From assembly GCF_003544915.1 (NCBI RefSeq), contig NZ_CP032097.1:2728001-2792000 (forward strand): a DNA stretch of 64,000 nt, written 5' to 3'. This document shows, one piece after another, positions 8,470 to 16,790 of the stretch. Origin of the DNA: Arcobacter ellisii. Its GTDB lineage: Bacteria > Campylobacterota > Campylobacteria > Campylobacterales > Arcobacteraceae. The notes under the pieces were generated by a model. It did no database searches. It was not told the DNA's origin and worked only from the letters and a program-made list of their open reading frames with translations. The stretch's first letter is position 1. Each line of letters opens with the position of its first letter. The translations under genes were made by a program, and so were the position numbers.

Positions 8470-8691
8470 GTGGCAGATAAATATATTCCAATTGCATGTC
8501 AATTATACGATAAACTTGAAGAATTAGCTGTAAAAAAAGTTAAAACAAAAATTACTTATCTTGATTATTATGAAGAAAAAGTTGTTGAGGATTTTATTGT
8601 AGATTTTAGAACAAAAAATAAAGAAGAGTTTTTGATACTTGCAAATGGAATCGAAATTAGACTTGATAAGATTATTACACTAGAAAATTAA
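8470..8691 (+). CDS. Rof-like Rho-binding antiterminator
   Basis: A 73-residue protein with the fold signature of the Rof family: 'YIPIACQLYDKLE' at the N-terminus and 'GIEIRLDKIITLEN' at the C-terminus, matching the 'Y.PI.C..YD.LE' and 'LRLDKI' blocks of the E. coli protein. Rof binds Rho and inhibits transcription termination. It starts with GTG preceded by AAAGGA. The call rests on family resemblance in a short protein, and the effect on Rho here is inferred. Confidence 0.75.
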   Translation: MADKYIPIACQLYDKLEELAVKKVKTKITYLDYYEEKVVEDFIVDFRTKNKEEFLILANGIEIRLDKIITLEN

Positions 8692-8704
8692 TTATTCTTA
8701 AAGG

Positions 8705-8731
8705 TTGTATATGCAACTATTGCATATACAA
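8705..8731. promoter_or_regulatory. MarR operator, perfect 12-bp inverted repeat
   Basis: TTGTATATGCAA (8705-8716), a 3-bp spacer CTA, and TTGCATATACAA (8720-8731) form a perfect palindrome 15 bp upstream of the MarR gene ATG. Size and position fit an autoregulatory MarR operator controlling the regulator and the MFS exporter behind it. Confidence 0.8.
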
Positions 8732-8745
8732 TTAAAGGAATAATT

Positions 8746-9171
8746 ATGGCTTATGAATTACAAAAATCTCTTGGTTTTAAAATAAACCAAGCAGCAAATA
8801 AAATCAATAATAAATTTACACACTTATTAAATCAATTTGATATTGCCCCTGAACAAAGGGCAACACTTGAAATTATTAAATATGAAAAAGATGTAAATCA
8901 AACAAAAATCGCACATATTTTAGGAAAAGATAAAACAACTATAAGTAGAACTCTTGCTACTTTAGAAAAAAAGAAGTTTATTTTAAAAAAACAAATAGAT
9001 AAAAGAACAAATTTAATTGAACTTACAAAACTAGGAAATGAGATTTTAGAAAAAAGTGCTACTCAAGTCAAAGAGTTTAGAACTACCCTATTTTCAAATT
9101 TAGAAAATGAAGAAGTAAATGTACTTGTTAATTTACTTGAAAAAGTTGCATCAAATGTTGAAGAGTTATAA
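8746..9171 (+). CDS. MarR family transcriptional regulator
   Basis: A 141-residue winged-helix protein. The recognition helix region is 'NQTKIAHILGKDKTTISRTLATLEKKKFI', followed by the wing 'DKRTNLIELTKLG', as in MarR/EmrR-type repressors that respond to small aromatic ligands. Its ATG has AAAGGA upstream and lies just after a perfect palindrome. Its stop overlaps the start of the MFS exporter by 1 nt (TAATG), so it very probably represses its own operon and that pump. Confidence 0.92.
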   Translation: MAYELQKSLGFKINQAANKINNKFTHLLNQFDIAPEQRATLEIIKYEKDVNQTKIAHILGKDKTTISRTLATLEKKKFILKKQIDKRTNLIELTKLGNEILEKSATQVKEFRTTLFSNLENEEVNVLVNLLEKVASNVEEL

Positions 9172-10322
9172 TGCGAAAATCAATTAATCATTTATATTTA
9201 ATAGTTTTATTGTCCATTTTATCATCTGTTGCACCAATGGGAATTGATACTTATTTACCTTCGATTCCTGAAATTGCAAAATCACTTTATGTTAGTATTG
9301 ATAAAATAGAGTTATCTTTATCAATCTTTTTAATAGGTTTTTCAATTGGACAAATTTTTGGTGGACCAATTTCTGATAAATATGGAAGAAAACTTAGTTC
9401 AATTTTTGGTCTTTTAGGTTATGCCCTTTTTAGTTTTATAATAATTTTTAGTACAACAATTTATGAGTTATGGATTTATAGATTTTTTGAAGCATTTTTT
9501 GGAGGAATTGTAGTTGTAAATGCAGCTGCTGCGGTAAGAGATAGATTTCATGGAGCAGAAGCTGCAAAAGTATTTTCACTAATTGGAATTGTAAGAAGTT
9601 TAGCTCCACTTTTAGCACCAGCTATTGGAGCGTTTATTATTCACTTTTTCTCTTGGGAAGCTGTATTTATATTTTTAACACTTTATGCTTTAGTAGTTGC
9701 ATTTTTTATATATAAAGATTTACCTGAAAGTTATACATATGTGAAACAAAATATTTTTGAATCATATAAAATAGTATTAACCCATAAAACAGCAATGAAA
9801 GCTATGTTAACACTTGGATTTAGTTTTGGTGGATTTTTTATTATTATTGCAAAGACTTCATTTATCTATATTGAGCATTTTAAAATCCCAACAGATTATT
9901 TTCCTTTTTTCTTTGGAATAAATTTTATTTTATTGGTTTTAATGATAAAAGTAAATGTAAACTTACTAAAAAAATATAATGATTTACTTATTTTAAAGAC
10001 AGCTATTTTCGTACAAATAGTTGTTGGAATCATATTTATCTTCACTCAAGAAAATATTAGTTTGATTTTAATTGTAATTTTAATTGCAAGTTATATGAGT
10101 ATGATGGCATTTATTTTTGGAAATTGTATGGCATTAGCCTTAGAACACTTTCCTAAAAATGCAGGAGTTGCTTCTGGAGTAATTGGTGTTTTACAGTTTG
10201 GATTGGGAGCGATTATCTCTTCAATAGCACTAAGTTATCACAATGATACTTTTTTACCTATTGCTTTAAGTATAACATTCATTTCTATAATCTCATTTTT
10301 GATTATTAGAACATATAAATAA
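9171..10322 (+). CDS. Bcr/CflA family multidrug efflux MFS transporter
   Basis: A 383-residue protein with 12 predicted transmembrane helices, acting as a proton-coupled drug exporter in the inner membrane. Helix 1 ends in 'APMGIDTYLPSIPEIA', characteristic of Bcr/CflA. The major-facilitator motif A follows ('GPISDKYGRKL', about residues 64-74), and 'RFFEAFFGGIVVVNAAAAVRD' corresponds to the antiporter motif region. It is translationally coupled to the MarR regulator. The substrate cannot be predicted. Confidence 0.92.
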   Translation: MRKSINHLYLIVLLSILSSVAPMGIDTYLPSIPEIAKSLYVSIDKIELSLSIFLIGFSIGQIFGGPISDKYGRKLSSIFGLLGYALFSFIIIFSTTIYELWIYRFFEAFFGGIVVVNAAAAVRDRFHGAEAAKVFSLIGIVRSLAPLLAPAIGAFIIHFFSWEAVFIFLTLYALVVAFFIYKDLPESYTYVKQNIFESYKIVLTHKTAMKAMLTLGFSFGGFFIIIAKTSFIYIEHFKIPTDYFPFFFGINFILLVLMIKVNVNLLKKYNDLLILKTAIFVQIVVGIIFIFTQENISLILIVILIASYMSMMAFIFGNCMALALEHFPKNAGVASGVIGVLQFGLGAIISSIALSYHNDTFLPIALSITFISIISFLIIRTYK

Positions 10323-10332
10323 AAGGATTTTA

Positions 10333-10560
10333 ATGATAATAAAAAGAAAATATGAAAGAATAGTTTTTGCTTTTGTAATGAGTTTTATAATGAGTTTCAT
10401 CATGAGTTTTGTAATTACATTTATAAATTTAGGTTTTATTGATGGATTTATATTAATTTGGCTCGAAGCTTGGGTTAAAGCCTTTTTTGTAGCTTTTCCA
10501 GTTATTACTATTATTTCACCTTTGGTGAAATTTTTAGTTCATAAATTATTGAAAGATTAG
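10333..10560 (+). CDS. DUF2798 small membrane protein
   Basis: A 75-residue, two-helix membrane protein of the DUF2798 family: 'KRKYERIVFAFVMSFIMSFIMSFVITFIN' and the second helix 'WLEAWVKAFFVAFPVITIISPLV'. It begins 11 nt after the MFS gene and is probably the last gene of that operon. The direct repeat FIMS-FIMS in helix 1 comes from three near-identical 12-nt units. Its function is unknown. Confidence 0.85.
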   Translation: MIIKRKYERIVFAFVMSFIMSFIMSFVITFINLGFIDGFILIWLEAWVKAFFVAFPVITIISPLVKFLVHKLLKD

Positions 10561-10577
10561 GAGTTTTCCTAATCTTT
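10552..10577. terminator. Bidirectional terminator between DUF2798 and the convergent gene
   Basis: An 11-bp perfect stem, AAAGATTAGGA (10552-10562) and TCCTAATCTTT (10567-10577), with a GTTT loop spans the two convergent stop codons. Confidence 0.7.
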
Positions 10578-10959
10578 ACACTTCTAAATCAAAAAATGAT
10601 TCTTCAACTTTTTGATATTTTGCAACAGAACAAGTAATTTTTATCGCATTATCATAATCTTTAAACTCTTCAACAAAAAGTTTTTGTAATTTTTCAGTTT
10701 CTACTGCTCTAAAAATAAAATATCCTAAAACTTCAGTTCCTCTTGAACCTGCTTTTTCTATTCCAAAACTATCAAATTTCCAGTCAATTCCTCTTGTAAA
10801 AAAGAAAACTTCTGTAATTCTTTTTTCTAACTCTTCTCTTACTTTATTATCATATGCTTTTAAGTGTACATAAAAAGCTACATTTGTATTAAATTCTGAT
10901 TGAACTAATTTTTCTTGTTCAGTTGTTATTGGTTTTTCTATTAAATTTATATTGCTCAT
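10576..10959 (-). CDS. Conserved hypothetical cytoplasmic protein
   Basis: A 127-residue soluble protein with no signal peptide or membrane segment. It is rich in charged and aromatic residues ('VFFFTRGIDWKFDSFGIEKAG'). The mixed alpha/beta character could fit a dimeric ferredoxin-like barrel, but I do not recognise the family. It is a single gene, convergent with the MarR/MFS operon and divergent from the hemerythrin gene. The start is an ATG with weak upstream purines. Confidence 0.65.
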   Translation of the reverse strand: MSNINLIEKPITTEQEKLVQSEFNTNVAFYVHLKAYDNKVREELEKRITEVFFFTRGIDWKFDSFGIEKAGSRGTEVLGYFIFRAVETEKLQKLFVEEFKDYDNAIKITCSVAKYQKVEESFFDLEV

Positions 10960-11141
10960 TTTTAAATGCTTTCCTAGTTTTTTCGTATTATATTCAACTT
11001 TTTTAAAATAAAACTTGTAATATTTATATAAACAAATTTATTTTAGCTATTTTTTAAGTTTCAATAAAATAATAAAATCTTTTTTATTCTTATATTTAAT
11101 ATTTAATCTTATATAATATTTTCACTAACAGAAGGTAGATT

Positions 11142-11978
11142 ATGAAACAAGAAACTAATAATATTTCTATTATTTGGAAATCTGAATACAATATAAACAA
11201 CTTTACAATAGATAGAGAACATCAAGATCTATTTTCTATTGCAAGGGAAGCTTTAAATACTTCAAAACTAAAAAATGACAAAGACCAGATCGATAAACTA
11301 AAAAAAGTTATTACAAAACTTTTTGATTATGTTGGAACTCATTTTAATAATGAACAAAAATATATGGAAAATATAAGTTATCCAGATATTGAAGAACATA
11401 AATTTTTACATAAAAATATGTTAAATATGCTAACAAACTTAGTCTCTGAACTAAACACTATGGAATTAGAACAAATACAAAAATCTTTATATAACTTTAT
11501 TGAAGAATATTTTATAAAACATATTATTTTAGAAGATAAAAAAATCCAACTTTGGAATACTAATCTTGATGATTTAAAGAAAAACTTTGGGTGGAAAGAG
11601 ATTTATAGTGTACAAAATCCTGCAATTGATGCTGAGCATAAAAAACTATTTGATATAGCACAAGAAGCGTTTATAGAAGTTGAACCTCAGCAAAAAGCAC
11701 AAAAAATAAAAAATGTTTTAACTAAACTCTATGATTATATGAAAACTCATTTTAAACATGAAGAGGAGTATATGCAAGAGATTAATTATCCAAATATAAA
11801 AGAGCATAAAAAACTTCATCATAAAATAATTGAAGATATAAATAGTTTAGTAAGAAGACTTCCTAGTTTAAATGAAGAGTTATTTGAAAAAGAGCTTGCA
11901 AAACTTATTGATATTGCACTTGTTCAACATATTATTCAAGAAGATAGAAAAATCATAACTTGGGCAAAATCAATTTAG
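11142..11978 (+). CDS. Tandem bacteriohemerythrin (two hemerythrin domains)
   Basis: A 278-residue protein built from two hemerythrin domains. Domain 1 (about 12-135) shows 'DREHQDLF', 'HFNNEQKYM', 'EEHKFLHKNM' and 'HIILEDKKI'. Domain 2 (about 150-275) shows 'DAEHKKLF', 'HFKHEEEYM', 'KEHKKLHHKI' and 'HIIQEDRKI'. Each retains the His/Glu/Asp set for a di-iron oxygen-binding centre. There is no signal peptide, so it should act in the cytoplasm in oxygen binding, sensing or scavenging. Such proteins are frequent in microaerophilic Campylobacterota. AGAAGG upstream supports the start. Confidence 0.93.
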   Translation: MKQETNNISIIWKSEYNINNFTIDREHQDLFSIAREALNTSKLKNDKDQIDKLKKVITKLFDYVGTHFNNEQKYMENISYPDIEEHKFLHKNMLNMLTNLVSELNTMELEQIQKSLYNFIEEYFIKHIILEDKKIQLWNTNLDDLKKNFGWKEIYSVQNPAIDAEHKKLFDIAQEAFIEVEPQQKAQKIKNVLTKLYDYMKTHFKHEEEYMQEINYPNIKEHKKLHHKIIEDINSLVRRLPSLNEELFEKELAKLIDIALVQHIIQEDRKIITWAKSI

Positions 11979-12033
11979 TTTATTTTTATAATAAAATAAT
12001 ACAATCTCACACTTTATTTTAAGGATTATTATT

Positions 12034-12384
12034 ATGAAAAAAATTATTTTAGCATCTGCATTATCTGTTTGCACATTATTAGCTTTTGATATTGGTGGTG
12101 CTTTAAAAAATGCTGGTACAGCTGCTGGAACTGCTGCATTAAACGGTGATACAGATGTAAAATCACTTTCAAAAACTGCTGCTGGTTCAGCTGGATTAAC
12201 TTCTGAAGCTTTAGGAGAAAAATTAGCAACAACTGTAAAATCAAATAATACTACTGTTTCTTCTATGGATAAAGCAAAAGAGTTATGTTCTCAAGCTTCA
12301 ACTGTTCAATCAATCGCAAATATTGATAGCACAATTGTAAAAGAAGCTATTGCTATTTGCTCTGAAAAAGTTATGGATAAATAA
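12034..12384 (+). CDS. Small secreted protein of unknown function
   Basis: A 116-residue protein with a clear signal peptide ('KKIILASALSVCTLLAFD', cleavage probably near residue 18). The mature part is rich in Ala, Gly, Ser and Thr and contains two cysteines near the C-terminus ('ELCSQAS' and 'AICSEK'), possibly a periplasmic disulfide. The composition resembles DUF2501-type periplasmic proteins, but I am not certain. It has its own Shine-Dalgarno (AAGGA) and a terminator downstream, so it is monocistronic. Confidence 0.75.
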   Translation: MKKIILASALSVCTLLAFDIGGALKNAGTAAGTAALNGDTDVKSLSKTAAGSAGLTSEALGEKLATTVKSNNTTVSSMDKAKELCSQASTVQSIANIDSTIVKEAIAICSEKVMDK

Positions 12385-12398
12385 TTACCAATTTTTAT

Positions 12399-12422
12399 AT
12401 AAGAGAGAGTTTTCTCTCTTAT
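12399..12422. terminator. Terminator after the small secreted protein gene
   Basis: A 10-bp perfect stem, ATAAGAGAGA (12399-12408) and TCTCTCTTAT (12413-12422), with a GTTT loop lies 15 nt after the stop codon and before the RND operon. Confidence 0.7.
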
Positions 12423-12495
12423 TCTACTTGTTATATTAATATTCAATTAAACTTCATACATTAAAATCTTATAATTTATTTTCAAGGATTTTTTT

Positions 12496-13644
12496 GTGTT
12501 TAAAAAACTACATTTCATTATTTTTACTCTAACAACTCTTTTTATATTTACAGCCTGTGAAAAAAAAACTCCTACAAATACTCAACCTCAAGCTGTTGAA
12601 GTTGGATATATTTCACTAAAAGAGCAATCTATTGCCTTACAACAAGAGTTATCAGGAAGAGTTAAAGCCAAATTTGTTTCTGAAATTCGACCACAAATTA
12701 GTGGAATTATAAAAAAGCAACTTTTTACAGAAGGTTCAAAGGTAAAACAAGGGGATATTTTATATAAAATTGATTCTACTTCTTATCAAGCCTCTTACAA
12801 TCAAGCAAAAGCATCACTTGAAAGTGCAAAAGCACAAATAGAGAGTTCTAAATTAAAAGTGCAAAGATATGAAGAGTTATTAAAATTTGATGGTATTTCA
12901 AAACAAGAACTTGATGATGCAAAAGCTTCATATCTTCAAGCAATAGCAAATGTTGAAGAGAAAAAAGCAGCACTAGAAAGTGCAAAAATCGACCTTGAAA
13001 GAACAAATATAAAAGCACCTATTTCTGGATATATTGGTGTTTCAACTATAACTTTAGGTTCACTTGTATCATCAAATCAAACTGAAGCCTTAACAACAAT
13101 TAGAGATACAAATAGTGTTTTTGTGGATTTAAGTCAATCACAAGCTCAACTTTTAACTTTACGAAAATTACTAACTAAAGATAATGTAATACAAGGGAGT
13201 TCTGATGTTAGCCTGATTTTAAGTGATAACACAACTTATGAACATAAAGGAACTTTACAACTTCAAGAGGTTTTTGTAGATGAGAGTACAGCAAGTGTGA
13301 CATTAAGAGCAACTTTTCCAAATGAAAAAAATATTTTACTTCCTGGAATGTTTGTAAAAGCAGTTATTGATTCAGCTATTGATACAAAAGCATTTTTAGT
13401 TCCACAACAAGCTGTTTCAAGAGATGAAAAAGCAAATCCAGTTATTACAATTATTCAAAATGACAATAGTGTAAAAAAACAGATAATTACTATTGAAAGA
13501 GCTGTTGGGAATAAATGGTTAGTTACAAATGGTATTTCAAGTGAAGATAAAATCATTATTGAAGGTTTAAATAAAATAACTGCAAAAAGTAAAGTTAATC
13601 CTATTGATGTAACTACAAAATATATAGATATAAAAAAGGATTAA
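12496..13644 (+). CDS. RND efflux periplasmic adaptor lipoprotein
   Basis: A 382-residue membrane-fusion protein linking the inner-membrane RND pump to the outer-membrane channel. A lipoprotein signal ends in 'FIFTAC', giving lipid attachment at the Cys near residue 21. The barrel-sandwich halves 'GRVKAKFVSEIRPQISGIIKKQLFTEGSKVKQGDILYKID' and 'DLERTNIKAPISGYIG' flank a coiled-coil hairpin (about 100-160). The C-terminal beta domains contain 'LPGMFVKAVI'. It starts with GTG after AAGGA and leads a three-gene operon with no adjacent TetR-type regulator. Confidence 0.93.
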   Translation: MFKKLHFIIFTLTTLFIFTACEKKTPTNTQPQAVEVGYISLKEQSIALQQELSGRVKAKFVSEIRPQISGIIKKQLFTEGSKVKQGDILYKIDSTSYQASYNQAKASLESAKAQIESSKLKVQRYEELLKFDGISKQELDDAKASYLQAIANVEEKKAALESAKIDLERTNIKAPISGYIGVSTITLGSLVSSNQTEALTTIRDTNSVFVDLSQSQAQLLTLRKLLTKDNVIQGSSDVSLILSDNTTYEHKGTLQLQEVFVDESTASVTLRATFPNEKNILLPGMFVKAVIDSAIDTKAFLVPQQAVSRDEKANPVITIIQNDNSVKKQIITIERAVGNKWLVTNGISSEDKIIIEGLNKITAKSKVNPIDVTTKYIDIKKD

Positions 13645-13648
13645 TAAA

Positions 13649-16600
13649 ATGATAGCTCGTTTTTTTGTTAATCGCCCTATTTTTGCTTGGGTTATCTCTT
13701 TAGTTATTATGATAGCTGGAACTGTCTCTTTATATACACTTCCAGTGGAACAATATCCTGATATTGCTCCTCCTCAAATAAATATTTCAACAACTTACAC
13801 CGGAGCATCTGCTCAAACGGTTGAAAATAGTGTAACTCAAATAATTGAACAACAACTAACAGGTCTTGATGGAATGATTTATTTTTCTTCAAGTAGTAGT
13901 TCTTCGGGAAATTCAAAAATAAGTGTTACCTTTGAGCAAGGAACAGACCCTGATATTGCTCAAGTTCAAGTTCAAAATAAAGTGCAACAAATACTTTCAA
14001 GACTACCTGATGACGTACAAAGACAAGGAGTAAGAGTAACTAAATCACAATCAGATTTTTTACTTTTAGCCTCTTTATATGATTCAACTGGAAAAGCAAA
14101 TAAAGAGGATATTGCAGACTTTTTAGTAAGTAATTTACAAGATAGTATTTCAAGAATTGATGGTGTTGGAGAAGTTCAAGTTTTTGGTGGACAATATGCC
14201 ATGAGAATTTGGCTAGACCCTAAAAAACTTGAAAACTTTAAATTAATGCCCTCAGATATACAATCAGCTATAAATACTCAAAATTCACAAGCTTCAGCAG
14301 GTCGTTTAGGAGGTTTACCAGTTGTTAGTGACCAACAATTAGCTGTAACTGTAACAGCTAGATCAAAATTTAAAACTGTAAGTGAATTTGAAAATATAAT
14401 AGTTAAAAACAATAGTGATGGTTCATTTGTAAAACTAAAAGATGTTGCAAGGATTGAATTAGGAAGTCAATCATATAGTAATATCACAAATCTAAATGGA
14501 TTTCCATCAACTGGTATTGCAATTCAATTAGCATCAGGTGCAAATGCTATTAAAACCTCAAATAGAATTAAAGAGTTTTTAAAAAAATATGAACCAAATC
14601 TTCCTTTAGGATATGAAATCACATATCCAAGAGATACAACAGCTTTTATACAAGCTTCTATAAAAGAGGTTGTAAAAACTCTAATCGAAGCGATTATTTT
14701 AGTTGTTTTAGTTATGTATATTTTCCTAAAAAATTATAGAGCAACACTTATTCCAGCGGTTGCTGTTCCCGTTGTTTTACTTGGAACTTTTGGAATTTTA
14801 AATATTTTGGGTTATTCAATAAATACTCTTACTATGTTTGGTATGGTTTTATCTATTGGTCTTTTAGTTGATGATGCTATTGTTGTAGTTGAAAATGTTG
14901 AAAGAAATATGAAAGAGTATAATCTTTTACCAAAAGAAGCAACAATAAAAGCCATGCAAGAAATCACTAGTGCTTTAATTGGAGTTGCAACTGTTTTATC
15001 TGTTGTATTTTTACCAATGGCATTTTTTAGTGGTTCAACAGGAGTTATTTATAGACAATTTTCAATAACTATTATCTCTTCTATGGTTTTATCAGTTGTT
15101 GTTGCTTTAACTTTAACACCTGCTTTATGTGCAACAATTTTAAAACCACATAAAGAAGAGAACTCAAAAGGTTTTATCTCTTGGTTTGGGAATCTCTTTG
15201 AAACTTTTACTTTAAGATATAAAAATAGTTTAAGTAGCATACTAAAAAATCCTATAAAATGGATGGTTTTTTATAGTGTTATTATTGGTGCTTTGGCATA
15301 TGTTTTTATAAAACTGCCAACAAGTTTTTTACCAAAAGAGGATCAAGGTTCACTAATGATTCAATACACACTTCCTGAAGGTGCAGTTACTTCAAGAACA
15401 GTTGAAGTTGCCCAAACTATTAAAGATTATTTTTTAAAAGAAGAAGCTTCAAATGTTGATAATATTTTTACAATTTCAGGTTTTAGTAGTAGAAGTAGTG
15501 GTCAAAATGTTGGAACAGCTTTTATCTCTTTAAAAAATTGGGATTTAAGAAAAGGTGAAGAAAATCGTTCAGAAGTTATAGGACAAAGAGCCATGAAAAC
15601 TTTTTCTAATCCAAAATCTCCTTATTTTATAAGAGACGCAAGAGTTATTTCTATGAATCCTCCTGTTGTTCAAGGGTTAGGCTCAACAGATGGTTTTGAG
15701 TTTCAACTTCAAGCAGATGCTATGACTTCAAGAACAGCGCTAAATGAAATAAAAGAAAAAATCTTAGAAGATGCTTCAAAAAATGAAAAAATTAGTTCAG
15801 TAAGAGCAGATGGAACAAACAGTACACCACAACTAAAAATCGATTATGATATACAAAAAGCTTTAACATTAGGTCTTTCTTTATCAAATATTGATGATAC
15901 TTTAAGTGCTGCTTGGGGTGGAGTTTATGTAAATGATTTTATTGATAGGTCAAGGGTAAAAAGAGTTTATATTCAAGGTGATGCACCATTTAGGTCAAAA
16001 CCTGAAGATTTATATGCTTGGAATGTAAGAAACTCAAATGGAGATATGGTTTCATTTGAAGAATTTTCAAATATAAAATGGGATTTTGGTCCAGAAGAAC
16101 TAACTCGTTATAATGGTTTTGCTTCATATCAAATCCAAGGTTCAGCAGCACTTGGAGTTAGTTCAGGAGTTGCTATGGATGAGATAGAAAAAATAGCAAA
16201 TAACTACTCATCAGGAACAATGCACGAATGGAGTGGAGTTTCATATCAAGAAAGACTTTCTACTGGTCAATCAGGACTTTTATATACTGTTTCTATTTTG
16301 ATTATATTTTTATGTTTAGCTGCACTTTATGAGAGCTGGTCTGTGCCATTTTCAATTCTTTTTGTTGTTCCTTTAGGAGTTGTTGGTGCAGTTATGGCTG
16401 TTTATTTTAGAGGTTTAGATAATGATGTTTATTTCCAAGTTGCACTTTTAACAACCATAGGATTGGTTTCAAAAAATGCAATTTTGATTATTGAGTTTGT
16501 TGATACTGCTTATAAAAATGGTAAACCTCTTATTAGTTCAGCAATCGAAGGAGCAACTTTAAGACTAAGACCAATAATTATGACTTCTCTTGCATTTATT

Positions 16601-16789
16601 GCTGGAATTACACCTTTGGCAATATCAACGGGAGCTGGAGCAAATAGTAGGATTTCAATAGGAACTGGAATTGTTGGTGGAACTTTAAGTGCAACCATTT
16701 TAGCGATATTTTTTGTTCCTCTGTTTTATGTTCTAATCAAAAAAATATTTTCATCGAATGAAAAACAATTAAAAAATGAGGTAATTTAA
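13649..16789 (+). CDS. RND multidrug efflux pump, AcrB/HAE1 family
   Basis: A 1046-residue, full-length AcrB-type proton antiporter. It begins 'MIARFFVNRPIFAWVIS', has 12 transmembrane helices in the 1+5+1+5 arrangement, and two large periplasmic loops. The proton-relay Asp pair is in helix 4 ('SIGLLVDDAIVVVENVER'), and the charged Lys lies in the C-terminal half ('GLVSKNAILIIEFV'). It lies 4 nt behind the adaptor and 1 nt before the outer-membrane factor, so the full tripartite pump is in one operon. The hydrophobic/amphiphilic type (drugs, bile salts) is more likely than metal export because the heavy-metal family signatures are absent. Confidence 0.96.
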   Translation: MIARFFVNRPIFAWVISLVIMIAGTVSLYTLPVEQYPDIAPPQINISTTYTGASAQTVENSVTQIIEQQLTGLDGMIYFSSSSSSSGNSKISVTFEQGTDPDIAQVQVQNKVQQILSRLPDDVQRQGVRVTKSQSDFLLLASLYDSTGKANKEDIADFLVSNLQDSISRIDGVGEVQVFGGQYAMRIWLDPKKLENFKLMPSDIQSAINTQNSQASAGRLGGLPVVSDQQLAVTVTARSKFKTVSEFENIIVKNNSDGSFVKLKDVARIELGSQSYSNITNLNGFPSTGIAIQLASGANAIKTSNRIKEFLKKYEPNLPLGYEITYPRDTTAFIQASIKEVVKTLIEAIILVVLVMYIFLKNYRATLIPAVAVPVVLLGTFGILNILGYSINTLTMFGMVLSIGLLVDDAIVVVENVERNMKEYNLLPKEATIKAMQEITSALIGVATVLSVVFLPMAFFSGSTGVIYRQFSITIISSMVLSVVVALTLTPALCATILKPHKEENSKGFISWFGNLFETFTLRYKNSLSSILKNPIKWMVFYSVIIGALAYVFIKLPTSFLPKEDQGSLMIQYTLPEGAVTSRTVEVAQTIKDYFLKEEASNVDNIFTISGFSSRSSGQNVGTAFISLKNWDLRKGEENRSEVIGQRAMKTFSNPKSPYFIRDARVISMNPPVVQGLGSTDGFEFQLQADAMTSRTALNEIKEKILEDASKNEKISSVRADGTNSTPQLKIDYDIQKALTLGLSLSNIDDTLSAAWGGVYVNDFIDRSRVKRVYIQGDAPFRSKPEDLYAWNVRNSNGDMVSFEEFSNIKWDFGPEELTRYNGFASYQIQGSAALGVSSGVAMDEIEKIANNYSSGTMHEWSGVSYQERLSTGQSGLLYTVSILIIFLCLAALYESWSVPFSILFVVPLGVVGAVMAVYFRGLDNDVYFQVALLTTIGLVSKNAILIIEFVDTAYKNGKPLISSAIEGATLRLRPIIMTSLAFIAGITPLAISTGAGANSRISIGTGIVGGTLSATILAIFFVPLFYVLIKKIFSSNEKQLKNEVI

Positions 16790-16790
16790 G

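Noticed and set aside
13707-13916. Minus-strand open frame inside the RND pump gene
   Set aside because: It is a shadow of the pump coding sequence with no ribosome site and a biased Leu/Gln composition. Many similar shadows across the window were left out for the same reason.
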